Source: Streptomyces fradiae
Lineage (GTDB): Bacteria; Actinomycetota; Actinomycetes; Streptomycetales; Streptomycetaceae
DNA length: 64,000 nucleotides
NCBI RefSeq assembly: GCF_041270065.1
Contig: NZ_CP065958.1
Coordinates: forward strand, 186,001-250,000
Direction: 5' to 3'
Positions 34,169-42,228 of the stretch are shown here, one piece after another. Below the pieces are notes generated by a model. It made no database searches. It was given only the letters and a program-made list of their open reading frames with translations, and was not told the DNA's origin. Numbering within the stretch: the first letter of the stretch is position 1; each line of letters begins with the position of its first letter. A program made the translations under genes and the position numbers.

Positions 34169-35144
34169 TCAGTCGACGGCGGGACCGGAGGTCGTGTTGA
34201 GCCAGCCCCATTCGGACCAACTGGAGAATCCGGTCTGCCACTTGTGGAAGACGCCCGCCCGGCTGGTGCCGAGCACCTCGATGCGGCCGTCGGCGTTGGT
34301 GGCGGCGGTGACCTCCGTGCCGCCGGTGCCGAAGGACTCCCAGGAGCCGTAGGGCGCGTTGACGCCGGTCTGCCAGAGGTGCTGGGCGACGCTGCCGTTG
34401 ATGGCGAAGACCTCGACCCGGCCGTCGGGAGAGCGCTCGCTGGTGAGCTGCGCGTCGGCGGGGCCGCCGGTGGACTCCCAGCCGGACCAACCGGTGGCAC
34501 TGGTCTGGTACTTGTGGAAGACGCCGACCGGTCCGGACGCGAAGACTTCGAGCCGCCCGTCCTGGTTGTGGTCGACGGTCAGGTCGTGACCGCCGCCGCC
34601 GAAGTCCTCCCACGCCGACCAGCCGCCGTTCACGGCCGTCTGGTAGAGGTGCTGGAAGGTGTCTCCGTTGAGCGCGAAGACCTCCAGGCGTCCGTCCGGG
34701 GCCTTCTCGATCTCGACCCGGCTGTTCGCGGGTCCGCCGCCGGCGGACTCCCAGCCGGCCCAGCCGCTGTTGGGCGCGGTCTGGTACTTGTGGAAGACGC
34801 CCACGGGTCCGGACGCGAAGACTTCGAGCCGTCCGTCGGCATTGGCGCCGACGGCGATGTCCTTGCCGCCGCCACCGAACTCCTCCCAGCCCGACCAACC
34901 GCCGGAGGGCTGGAGCTGGTAACGGTGCTGGAAGACATTCCCGTTGATCGCGAAGAGTTCGAGCCGCCCGTCCGCGTTGGGCCCGATCGCCAACTCCGCC
35001 CCACCGGGACCGCCCAGCGGCTCCCACTCCGACCAGGCGCCGTTCACCGCCGTCTGCCACGCGTGATGGATCCCGTCGGCCCCGGCCGCGAACACCTCAA
35101 GCCGCCCGTCCGCCGAACGCGCCGACACCACCCGCCCCGACTCC
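34169..35144 (-). repeat. duplicated propeller DNA, copy 1
   Basis: This 976-bp 3' segment encodes all seven propeller blades of the lysozyme-like protein. It is a near-identical direct repeat of 35653-36628, of the same length, with differences mostly at third codon positions. The 3'-terminal blade differs most. Confidence 0.88.
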
Positions 35145-35638
35145 GCCGGATACACCAGGGGCGCGGGTCCCGGCTCGTGGTGGCCGAGGCGGTCGACGGC
35201 GGCCCGCGCCTCGTCCAGGTGCCGCAGGTGGTGGCCCGCGTTGTAGGTGGACCAGGGCTGCCAGTTGGTGCCGCCGTTGGAGATCTCGTACGCCGCGTTC
35301 GCGTTGCACTGGGCGTCGTAGGCGCAGGCGTCGTCGACCTCGGGGTGCCAGTAGTCGTTGATCTGCCACAGTCCCCGGTCGCGGGACGGGGGCGTGTTGT
35401 TGTACGTGTTGGTCGCCGACGGGTCGCAGCTGGACTCGGCGAGGGCGACGGCGACCGCGGTCACCAGGGCGTCGCCCCGGAAGCCCGCTTCGTAGCCGAC
35501 CCGGGCGCACAGATCGCTCGGGGCGGCGTACGCGGGCGAGGCGCCGGCGAGGACGCCCGCGGCGAGGAGCAGCGAGACGAGCGCCGACAGGACGACGTTA
35601 CGGGGCGCTCTTCGGGCGGTGCTTTGCGTGCTGGCCAT
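34169..35638 (-). CDS. secreted lysozyme-like (SLT) protein with PLL-like propeller
   Basis: A 489-residue protein. ATG 35638 follows GAGGAGAGG. The signal peptide ends ASPAYAAPS. Residues about 42-150 are a lysozyme-like/transglycosylase domain: VAVALAESSCDPSATNTYNN, DRGLWQINDYWHPEV and QCNANAAYEISN, with Glu of AESS the probable catalytic acid. After a Pro-rich linker, seven repeats (about 165-489) form a PLL-type propeller; odd blades end VGVFHKYQT and even blades GDTFQHLYQT, so two site types alternate. It would cut peptidoglycan or a related polymer while bound to a fucosylated or methylated glycan (PLL ligand class, inferred). Confidence 0.87.
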   Translation of the reverse strand: MASTQSTARRAPRNVVLSALVSLLLAAGVLAGASPAYAAPSDLCARVGYEAGFRGDALVTAVAVALAESSCDPSATNTYNNTPPSRDRGLWQINDYWHPEVDDACAYDAQCNANAAYEISNGGTNWQPWSTYNAGHHLRHLDEARAAVDRLGHHEPGPAPLVYPAESGRVVSARSADGRLEVFAAGADGIHHAWQTAVNGAWSEWEPLGGPGGAELAIGPNADGRLELFAINGNVFQHRYQLQPSGGWSGWEEFGGGGKDIAVGANADGRLEVFASGPVGVFHKYQTAPNSGWAGWESAGGGPANSRVEIEKAPDGRLEVFALNGDTFQHLYQTAVNGGWSAWEDFGGGGHDLTVDHNQDGRLEVFASGPVGVFHKYQTSATGWSGWESTGGPADAQLTSERSPDGRVEVFAINGSVAQHLWQTGVNAPYGSWESFGTGGTEVTAATNADGRIEVLGTSRAGVFHKWQTGFSSWSEWGWLNTTSGPAVD

Positions 35639-35652
35639 CTGGTGTCCTCTCC

Positions 35653-36628
35653 TCAATCGACCGCGGGGCCGGCGCTGTTGTTCAGCCAGCCCCATTCGGA
35701 CCAGCTGGCGAATCCGGTCTGCCACTTGTGGAAGACGCCCGCGTGGCTGGTGCCGAACACCTCGATGCGGCCGTCGTCGTTCGCCGTGGCGGTGACCTCC
35801 GTGCCGCCCGTACCGAAGGACTCCCACGAGCCGTAGGGCGCGTTGACGCCGGTCTGCCAGAGGTGCTGGGCCACGCTGCCGTTGATCGCGAACACCTCGA
35901 CCCGCTCGTCGGCGGTCCGCTGGCTGCTCAGCTGTGCGTCGGCCGGGCCGCCCGTGCCTTCCCAACCGGACCAGCTCGTGGGGCTCGTCTGGTACTTGTG
36001 GAACACACCGACCGGACCGGACGCGAAGACCTCAAGTCGCCCGTCCTGGTTGTGATCGACCGTCAGATCGCGGCCTCCACCGCCGAAGTCCTCCCACGCC
36101 GACCAGCCGCCGTTGACCGCCGTCTGGTAGAGGTGCTGGAAGGTGTCTCCGTTCAGCGCGAAGACCTCGAGTCGCCCGTCCGGGGCCTTCTCCATCTCGA
36201 CCCGGCTGTTCGCCGGACCGCCGCCCGCGGACTCCCAGCCGGCCCAGCCGCCGTTCGGCGCCGTCTGGTACCGGTGGAAGACCCCGACCGGCCCCGAGGC
36301 GAAGACCTCAAGCCGCCCGTCGCCGTTCGCGCCGACGGCGATGTCCTTGCCGCCGCCGCCGAAGTCCTCCCACCCCGACCAACCGCCAGAAGGCTGGAGC
36401 TGGTAACGGTGCTGGAAGACATTCCCGTTGATCGCGAACAGTTCGAGCCGCCCGTCCGCGTTCGGCCCGATCGCCAACTCCGCCCCACCCGGACCCCCCA
36501 GCGGCTCCCACTCCGACCAGGCGCCATTCACCGCCGTCTGCCACGCGTGATGGATCCCGTCGGCCCCGGCCGCGAACACCTCAAGCCGCCCGTCCGCCGA
36601 ACGCGCCGACACCACCCGCCCCGACTCC
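35653..36628 (-). repeat. duplicated propeller DNA, copy 2
   Basis: Partner of 34169-35144. Identity ends sharply within the codons for ESGRVVSARSADGR at the domain start. The upstream catalytic parts of the two genes are unrelated, so only the lectin module was copied or converted. Confidence 0.88.
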
Positions 36629-37209
36629 ACGGGATGGACGAGCGGCGTGGGACGCGGCCCGCTGCCGGGCACGCAGGGCAGCTCCACGCCGCCCTCGGCG
36701 AGGTACGGCTCGGGATCGATGCCGTACGAGGCGGACGAGTCGCCCCAGATCCGGAGGTGGAGGTGCGGGCCGGTCGAGTTGCCCTCGGAGCCGATCAGGG
36801 CGATCTGCTGGCCGGCCACGACGTGGTCGCCCTCGAACACGTCCCGCTGGTACATGTGCCCGTACTCGGAGATCTTTCCGTCCGGGTGCTGGATGCGGAT
36901 CCACTGCCCGTAGCCGGAGTCGTCGTAACCGGAGACGGTCACCACGCCGTCGCCCACGGCGTAGATCGGCGCCCCGTAGGCCCCGCCGATGTCCACGCCG
37001 TTGTGGCCGCTGTGGAAGTGCTGGGTGACGGGTCCGGCGGCCGGGCAGGCGGTGGCGGACCCCAGGACCTGAGCGGGAGCGGCAGGCGCGCGTACCGGCG
37101 TCTGTGCGACGGCCGGGGACGCCGCCACCAGCAGTCCCGGGGCCAGGGCCGCGGTCGTGCTCGCGGCGAGCAGGGCGCGCAGCGCGCGCCGGCGAAGGGC
37201 GGACAACAC
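35653..37209 (-). CDS. secreted M23 metallopeptidase with PLL-like propeller
   Basis: A 518-residue protein. GTG 37209 begins a signal peptide ending SPAVAQTP. Residues about 55-180 are a LytM/M23 zinc peptidase: HSGHNGVDIGGAYG (H-x3-D zinc ligands), YGHMYQRDVFEGDHVVAGQ and TGPHLHLRIW (H-x-H). These enzymes cleave peptide cross-bridges of cell walls. The C-terminal 325 residues are a seven-repeat propeller almost identical to that of the next gene. It starts 13 nt after the esterase stop and ends 14 nt before the lysozyme-like start, so all are one operon. Confidence 0.9.
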   Translation of the reverse strand: MLSALRRRALRALLAASTTAALAPGLLVAASPAVAQTPVRAPAAPAQVLGSATACPAAGPVTQHFHSGHNGVDIGGAYGAPIYAVGDGVVTVSGYDDSGYGQWIRIQHPDGKISEYGHMYQRDVFEGDHVVAGQQIALIGSEGNSTGPHLHLRIWGDSSASYGIDPEPYLAEGGVELPCVPGSGPRPTPLVHPVESGRVVSARSADGRLEVFAAGADGIHHAWQTAVNGAWSEWEPLGGPGGAELAIGPNADGRLELFAINGNVFQHRYQLQPSGGWSGWEDFGGGGKDIAVGANGDGRLEVFASGPVGVFHRYQTAPNGGWAGWESAGGGPANSRVEMEKAPDGRLEVFALNGDTFQHLYQTAVNGGWSAWEDFGGGGRDLTVDHNQDGRLEVFASGPVGVFHKYQTSPTSWSGWEGTGGPADAQLSSQRTADERVEVFAINGSVAQHLWQTGVNAPYGSWESFGTGGTEVTATANDDGRIEVFGTSHAGVFHKWQTGFASWSEWGWLNNSAGPAVD

Positions 37210-37222
37210 GTGAAGCCCCCCG

Positions 37223-38203
37223 TCAGGCCTTGCGGAGGCGGTCGATGACGCCGTTGATGTCCCGTTCCAGCAGGTCGCCGCGGACGAAGTGGCCGCCGGG
37301 CACCTCGTACGACTCGTGGCGGATGCCCACGCGGTCGAGGTTGGCCTTGAACTCCCGCTGGGTGTCGAGCACCACGGTCTCGTTGGCGTAGCCCTGGATG
37401 TCCTCGGGGCTGGTGCCGGCGACCAGGAAGACCCGCTTGTTGCGGTAGCTCTCGATGCGCTGGATCGGGTTGTCGGCGCTGACCCGCGCCTCGTCCCAGA
37501 ACGGCATGCCGTAGACACTGCCGCCGCCGAGCTCCACGGCGGCCGAGGACAGGTTCGCCCAGTGGGTGACCGCGCCGTTGAAGCCGCGCAGGCTGGCCGG
37601 GCCGGAGTGGGCGCTGACGGAGGCGAAGTGCCCGTAGTACTTGGCCGTGTACTTCAGCGCGCCGAAGCCGCCCATGGAGAAGCCGGAGACGGCCCGGCCG
37701 TCGTACTCCGCGTAGGTGCGGAAGTTCGCCTCGACCCACGGCAGCAGCTGGGACATGTGGAAGTGCTCCCAGTTGCGCGAGCCGACGGCCGAGCTCACCG
37801 GGTTGGAGTACCAGCCGGCGCGTCCGCCGTCGGGCATCACGACGATGAGGCCCTTGCCGGCGGTCAGGCCCCGGATGTTGTGGTGGGCGTCGAAGGTGAT
37901 GAAGTCCTCCAGGCCACCGTGCAGCAGATAGAGGACGGGGTAGGTGCGGCCGCTCCAGTGGTAGTCGTCCGGCAGCAGGACGTTGACGGCCGGGTTCCAG
38001 CCGATGGCGTCCGTCTGGAAGCGGTAGTACCACATGCGGGGGTCGCCCTCGTTGCGCTCGACGATCCGCAGCCCGAAGCCGTCACCGGCCGCCGCGGCCG
38101 TGGGGGCGGCGGCCAGGACGCCGCCGGCGCCGAGGGCCAGGGCGGCGGTGAGCCCGCCGGCGGACTTGAGGATGTTCCTGCGCGAAGGCTGCTGCGCGGT
38201 CAA
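37223..38203 (-). CDS. Tat-secreted esterase (esterase D/antigen-85-like fold)
   Basis: A 326-residue protein starting at TTG 38203 behind GGAGG. SRRNILKSAGGLTAALALGAGG is a Tat signal. The alpha/beta hydrolase core has YPVLYLLHGGLEDF, VVMPDGGRAGWYS, AVSGFSMGGFGALKYTA (nucleophile Ser) and PGGHFVRGD (His), the pattern of putative esterase/mycolyltransferase-like or feruloyl/acetyl-esterase proteins. It is the first gene of the lectin-enzyme operon and itself lacks a propeller. A role in deacylating the same target polymer is inferred. Confidence 0.87.
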   Translation of the reverse strand: MTAQQPSRRNILKSAGGLTAALALGAGGVLAAAPTAAAAGDGFGLRIVERNEGDPRMWYYRFQTDAIGWNPAVNVLLPDDYHWSGRTYPVLYLLHGGLEDFITFDAHHNIRGLTAGKGLIVVMPDGGRAGWYSNPVSSAVGSRNWEHFHMSQLLPWVEANFRTYAEYDGRAVSGFSMGGFGALKYTAKYYGHFASVSAHSGPASLRGFNGAVTHWANLSSAAVELGGGSVYGMPFWDEARVSADNPIQRIESYRNKRVFLVAGTSPEDIQGYANETVVLDTQREFKANLDRVGIRHESYEVPGGHFVRGDLLERDINGVIDRLRKA

Positions 38204-38251
38204 CGTGACCTCCAGGGGGAGAGGGGAAGCGCGTGGCGCCGGCCGTTCCGG

Positions 38252-38268
38252 CCGCCCGTGACGGGCGG
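38252..38268. promoter_or_regulatory. inverted repeat in leader of the lectin-enzyme operon
   Basis: CCGCCCGT-G-ACGGGCGG is a perfect 8-bp dyad with a one-base centre, 49 nt upstream of the esterase start. It may be an operator or a leader hairpin. The rest of 38269-38413 holds nothing clear. Confidence 0.4.
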
Positions 38269-38413
38269 TTCGGAAGGTAGCGACGTCCCTCCCCCGCGGA
38301 GAATCCGGAAGGTTACGGACTGACAGGAGCGGGCGGTGTGGGATAGGGCCCTCGGCACGGCCCTCAGGGCCCGCGGGGTGGCCCGCTCACGCGTTCGACG
38401 GCGCCGCGATGGC

Positions 38414-39442
38414 CTACCGGCTCGGTGTGCTGTCGCGTACGACCGGCGTCGCCGGAAGCAGGAGTCCGGTCGCCGGTGCGGTGGCGGTGCCCTCGACCAC
38501 GGTGATCAGTCGGTCGACGAGCACGTGGGCGATGTCGGCGAGCGGGAGGCGCACGCTGGTGAGGGCGGGCTGGAGCAGCGTGCAGAGCGGGATGTCGTTG
38601 AAGCCGGTGACGGCGACGTCGGTGCCGACGGTGAGGCCGGCCGCGCGGACGGCCTGGTAGGCGGTCAGGGCGAGCCAGTCGCTCGCGCAGACCAGGGCGG
38701 TCGGGCGGTCGGGTCCGACCAGCAGACGCTGGAGCGCGTGGGCGAGCGCGGCCGGGTCGTCGTCGGGGACGCCGACCTCGAAGGCGCCGTCGGGGGCGGC
38801 CGCGGCGGCCTGGAGCAGGCCGGCCCTTCGGTCGGCGAGCCAGGGCAGGGAGGCGGCGGAGTTGACGTAACAGATGCGGCGGTGGCCCTGTCCGAGCAGG
38901 AGGCGGACCAGCTCGGCGGTGGCGGCGGCGGAGTCGATGTCCACCCAGGTCTGCGGGCGGCCGGGAGCCGTGCGGCCGAAGGCGACGAACGGGAATCCGG
39001 CCTCGGTGAGCGCGTCGACCCGGGTGTCGTCGTGGATGACGTCGGAGAGGACGAACCCGTCGACCTGGCGGGCGGCGATGAGCCCGTTCAGTGACTTGGC
39101 GACCGCCCGGGCGCCCTGTTGGGGGTCGCAGCGGAACAGCAGCACGCGGTGGCCCACGGCGTCGGCGGCGCTGACGAGCGCCTGGAGGAAGCCGCCCATC
39201 AGGGGGTTGGGGTCGGCGGGATTGTCGGCGGGTGCGGGATAGCCGATGACCTTGCGGGTGCCGGTACGCAGACTGCGAGCGGACTGATCGGGCTGGTAGC
39301 CGAGCTCCTCGATGGCGGCGGTGACCCGGGCGAGTGTGCTCGCGCGCAGCCGGTGGGGGGCGTTGAGGGCGTTCGAGACGGTCTGGCGGGAGACTCCCGC
39401 CAGACGTGCCACGTCCTCGATGGTCACCTGTCGAGCGGTCAT
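38414..39442 (-). CDS. LacI family transcriptional regulator (alpha-galactoside operon)
   Basis: A 342-residue regulator. The HTH is TIEDVARLAGVSRQTVSNALN with the hinge helix ARSLRTG; the periplasmic-binding-like sensor runs from about 60 with PLMGGFLQALVSAADAVGH, VVTDVI-like VLSDVIHDD, GFNDIPLCTLLQPALTSVRLP at the end. ATG 39442 follows AGAGGAA. It is the last gene of the GH36/ABC operon, 66 bp behind the alpha-galactosidase gene. The two palindromes with central CG at the operon head (45815-45830 and 45868-45883) are its likely binding sites, with galactoside as inducer. Confidence 0.92.
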   Translation of the reverse strand: MTARQVTIEDVARLAGVSRQTVSNALNAPHRLRASTLARVTAAIEELGYQPDQSARSLRTGTRKVIGYPAPADNPADPNPLMGGFLQALVSAADAVGHRVLLFRCDPQQGARAVAKSLNGLIAARQVDGFVLSDVIHDDTRVDALTEAGFPFVAFGRTAPGRPQTWVDIDSAAATAELVRLLLGQGHRRICYVNSAASLPWLADRRAGLLQAAAAAPDGAFEVGVPDDDPAALAHALQRLLVGPDRPTALVCASDWLALTAYQAVRAAGLTVGTDVAVTGFNDIPLCTLLQPALTSVRLPLADIAHVLVDRLITVVEGTATAPATGLLLPATPVVRDSTPSR

Positions 39443-39508
39443 CGTTCCTCTGTGGGCAGTGGTCGGCGGGCTGCGGGCGGCGACCGGCCGCCCGCAGCCC
39501 GCCGTCGT

Positions 39509-41407
39509 TCAGACCTCGCGGGTCAGGGTGAGGAGTCCGCCGGTCGGTACGGTCACCGGGTTCACCCCGGCGACGAGGTCGAGCACGTTCTCGGACAGGA
39601 TCTCACCACGGCAGTCCTGGACCAGGGCGAGGGCCCGTTCCGGCCGGGTGGCCGTGAGGAGCACCACCGGGTCGCTGTCGGCGTTGGCGACGAGAAGGAC
39701 CTGCGGGATGTCCGTGTCGTCCCGTTCCGGGAGGGCGACGGGCAGCGGTGCGTAGCGGGCGACCACCGTGGTGCGGGGGTCGTGGGCGCGAACCAGGGGG
39801 TATCCGAGGTCGGGACGGGCGGGTTCCAGGGCACCCAGCTGAAGGACCTCGGCGTACCGGCGGAAGACGCCGAGCCAGAAGCGCAGGGTGGCGAGTTGGG
39901 CAGGGGTCTGGGCGCCGAGGTCGACGGAGATCTGCGGGACCGCGAACAGGGCGTTGACGAGGTGGACGGCCACCGACTCGGGCGTCTCGGCGGGGTGCCA
40001 CATGATCATGTCGGCGTGGACGGCGAGCGGGCCCGCGGTGAGCCGGCAGTCGACGGTGCGCTGGCGGTTCTCCGCGGGGCTGAGCGGGCAGTCGGTCCCC
40101 CGGACCATGGTGGCGTACGGCCAGAGGCCGGGGCTGACGTACGGCTGTCGGTGCTCGACGATCACGTCGGGCCGGGTACGGCGCAGCCGGGCGTCGAGGT
40201 CGGCGACCAGCCGGCGTACGCCGTCGTGGACGGTGGCGTGGTCGGCGCCGGCCGGGGCGGGCGGGGGGTCGGTGACGGCGAAGCGGTCGATGAAGTCGAG
40301 CTTCACGCCGTCCATGCCCCAGTCCTCGACGGCGCGGGACACCTTGTCGATCAGGTAGGCGCGGACCTCGGGGTGGCGGGGGTCGAGCACGGCCGCGTCC
40401 AGGTGGGGTTCCTCGCGGAGGATCCGTCCCTTGAAGCGGTCCCAGGCCTCGTTGTGACGGCCGATGAACGGCAGCGCGTACCAGAGGAGGTAGGCGAGGC
40501 CGAGGCGATGGACCTCCGCGACGTGGGCCGCGGGGGCGGGGAAGGCCTTCGGGTTGGGCTCCCAGTCGCCGCAGTGCCCGTAGCCGCGCGTACGGTCGGA
40601 GGTCTGCCAGCCGTCGTCGACGATGACGCTCTCGCAGCCGACGGCCGCGGCCAGGGCCGCCTGGTGTTCGACGGTGGCGGTGTCGACGTTCTGGTGGAGG
40701 CTGTACCAGGTGGAGTAGGCGGGCATGCGTGCGGCGGGGGCGATGCCGGGGTGGTCCGTACCCTCGGCCCACCAGTCGGTGACGGCCCGCAGGGTGGCGG
40801 CGAAGTGCCGGCCGCTGAGGTCGATCCGTACGCTCAACGGCGGTCCGCCCGGGGCGAGTTCCTGCTCGACCGTGAAGGCGAACTCGCCGCTCTCCTCCAC
40901 CACGCCGGCACCGACGCGTACGGGGGCGGCCGTCTCGCCCGCCGCGGCGGTGCACAGGGCGCGGTCGTCGGTGCCGACCAGGCTGGCGACGGGGGCGCCC
41001 AGGGCGAGCGAGACGGTGCGGGGGGCGCTCCAGGACGGCGGAAGCCAGCGGGAGGCAGCGGTGTCCGGGGTCCAGTAGGCGGTGGCTCCGACGCAGGGGA
41101 CGCGCCATTCGGCGCGGAGGGTGACCGCGTCCGTCGCCCTGACCTCGATGAGCGCGACGCCGTCGGCGAGCCGGGTGGCGGCCGCCTCCCACCGGTCGCT
41201 GCCGAGCCCGGTGAGGTGAACGGTGAGCGGGGCTCCGGTGGGGTGGAGCAGGTCGGTGCGGAGCTCCCGGTGGGCGACGGTGCCGGGGGTGGTCTCCGTG
41301 GGAGCGTTGGGGCGCCAGACCGGGACGGGCTGCCCGGCGGTGGGGTCCGGCGCGGTGGTCTCCGGCGCGGTGGGGTCCGGCGCGGTGGTCTCCGGTGGGG
41401 TGGTCAC
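39509..41407 (-). CDS. GH36 alpha-galactosidase
   Basis: A 632-residue cytosolic enzyme. GTG 41407 was chosen because AAGGAG lies 8 nt upstream; the GTG at 41416 overlaps that site. The N-terminal 25 residues are Thr-Pro-Glu-Thr-Ala-Pro-Asp repeats of no known function. A beta-supersandwich (about 40-260) precedes the barrel with STWYSLHQNV, VIVDDGWQTSDR, LLWYALPFIG, DGVKLDFIDRF (nucleophile Asp) and MVRGTDCPLSPAEN (acid/base Asp). It would release galactose from raffinose- or galactomannan-type oligosaccharides brought in by the adjacent transporter. Confidence 0.9.
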   Translation of the reverse strand: MTTPPETTAPDPTAPETTAPDPTAGQPVPVWRPNAPTETTPGTVAHRELRTDLLHPTGAPLTVHLTGLGSDRWEAAATRLADGVALIEVRATDAVTLRAEWRVPCVGATAYWTPDTAASRWLPPSWSAPRTVSLALGAPVASLVGTDDRALCTAAAGETAAPVRVGAGVVEESGEFAFTVEQELAPGGPPLSVRIDLSGRHFAATLRAVTDWWAEGTDHPGIAPAARMPAYSTWYSLHQNVDTATVEHQAALAAAVGCESVIVDDGWQTSDRTRGYGHCGDWEPNPKAFPAPAAHVAEVHRLGLAYLLWYALPFIGRHNEAWDRFKGRILREEPHLDAAVLDPRHPEVRAYLIDKVSRAVEDWGMDGVKLDFIDRFAVTDPPPAPAGADHATVHDGVRRLVADLDARLRRTRPDVIVEHRQPYVSPGLWPYATMVRGTDCPLSPAENRQRTVDCRLTAGPLAVHADMIMWHPAETPESVAVHLVNALFAVPQISVDLGAQTPAQLATLRFWLGVFRRYAEVLQLGALEPARPDLGYPLVRAHDPRTTVVARYAPLPVALPERDDTDIPQVLLVANADSDPVVLLTATRPERALALVQDCRGEILSENVLDLVAGVNPVTVPTGGLLTLTREV

Positions 41408-41412
41408 TGTGG

Positions 41413-42228
41413 TCACTCCTTGGTGGCCCCGGCGAGCAGGCCGGAGATGAATTGGCGTTGCAGGACGAGGAAGAGGGCCATCACGGGGATGGCGGCGATG
41501 GCACTGGCCAGCAGCAGCTGTCCGTAATTGGTGGTCGAAAGGCCCTGGAGGGTGGCCGTGGCCACGGGGAGCGTGAACATCTCGGGGCTGCGCAGCGCGA
41601 TCAGCGGCCAGACGAACTGGTTCCAGCTGCCCAGGAAGACGAACAGGGCGAGGGCGGCGATGATCGGCCGGTTGACCGGGACGACGATCCGCCACAGCAC
41701 CCGCAGCTCACCGGCGCCGTCGACGCGGGCCGCGTCCAGGAGTTCGTCGGGCATGGACCGCAGCGCCTGCCGCATCAGGAAGATGCCGAACGGGGTGACC
41801 AGACCGGGCAGGATGACGGACTGATAGGTGTCGATCAGACCCAGTTCCATCATCATCTGGAAGATCGGGATCAGCATCACCGTGTCGGGGATGACCAGGG
41901 TGCTGAGCAACAGGGCGAAGAACAGCCTGCGTCCGCGGAAGTCGAACTTGGCGAAGGCGTAGCCGGCCAGGACCGAGACGACGACGGCCCCGACGGTCTG
42001 GACACCCGCCACCACGACGGTGTTGAGGAGGACGCGGGCGAGGCCGACGGACTCCTGAAGCCCTTGGAGGTTGTCCAGCAGGTGGCCTCCGGGCAGCAGC
42101 TTCGGCGGCCAGGAGAACACGTCCCTGTCGTCCTGGGTGGCGGCCATGGCGAGCCAGTAGAACGGACCGACACAGAGCCCGAAGGCGCCTGCGAGCAACA
42201 GCGTGAGCAGGGGGCCGCGCGTCTTCAT
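41413..42228 (-). CDS. carbohydrate ABC transporter permease, MalG type
   Basis: A 271-residue inner-membrane protein with six hydrophobic helices and the EAA loop near residues 170-195 (ELLDAARVDGAGELRVLWRIVVPV), which docks the ATPase. The start overlaps the MalF-type gene by 4 bp (ATGA). No ATPase gene is in the operon; as usual in Streptomyces, a shared MsiK-like ATPase elsewhere is expected (established for other sugar importers). Confidence 0.93.
   Translation of the reverse strand: MKTRGPLLTLLLAGAFGLCVGPFYWLAMAATQDDRDVFSWPPKLLPGGHLLDNLQGLQESVGLARVLLNTVVVAGVQTVGAVVVSVLAGYAFAKFDFRGRRLFFALLLSTLVIPDTVMLIPIFQMMMELGLIDTYQSVILPGLVTPFGIFLMRQALRSMPDELLDAARVDGAGELRVLWRIVVPVNRPIIAALALFVFLGSWNQFVWPLIALRSPEMFTLPVATATLQGLSTTNYGQLLLASAIAAIPVMALFLVLQRQFISGLLAGATKE

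Noticed and set aside
31913..35836. 1307-residue plus-strand open frame
   Set aside because: Gly/Ala/Arg/Val-rich antisense shadow of the FHA and lectin-enzyme genes. Its internal repetition only mirrors the propeller repeats.
34169..36628. Possible CRISPR or satellite array
   Set aside because: The periodicity is about 140 bp, coding and imperfect; it is the propeller blades, not short repeats with unique spacers.
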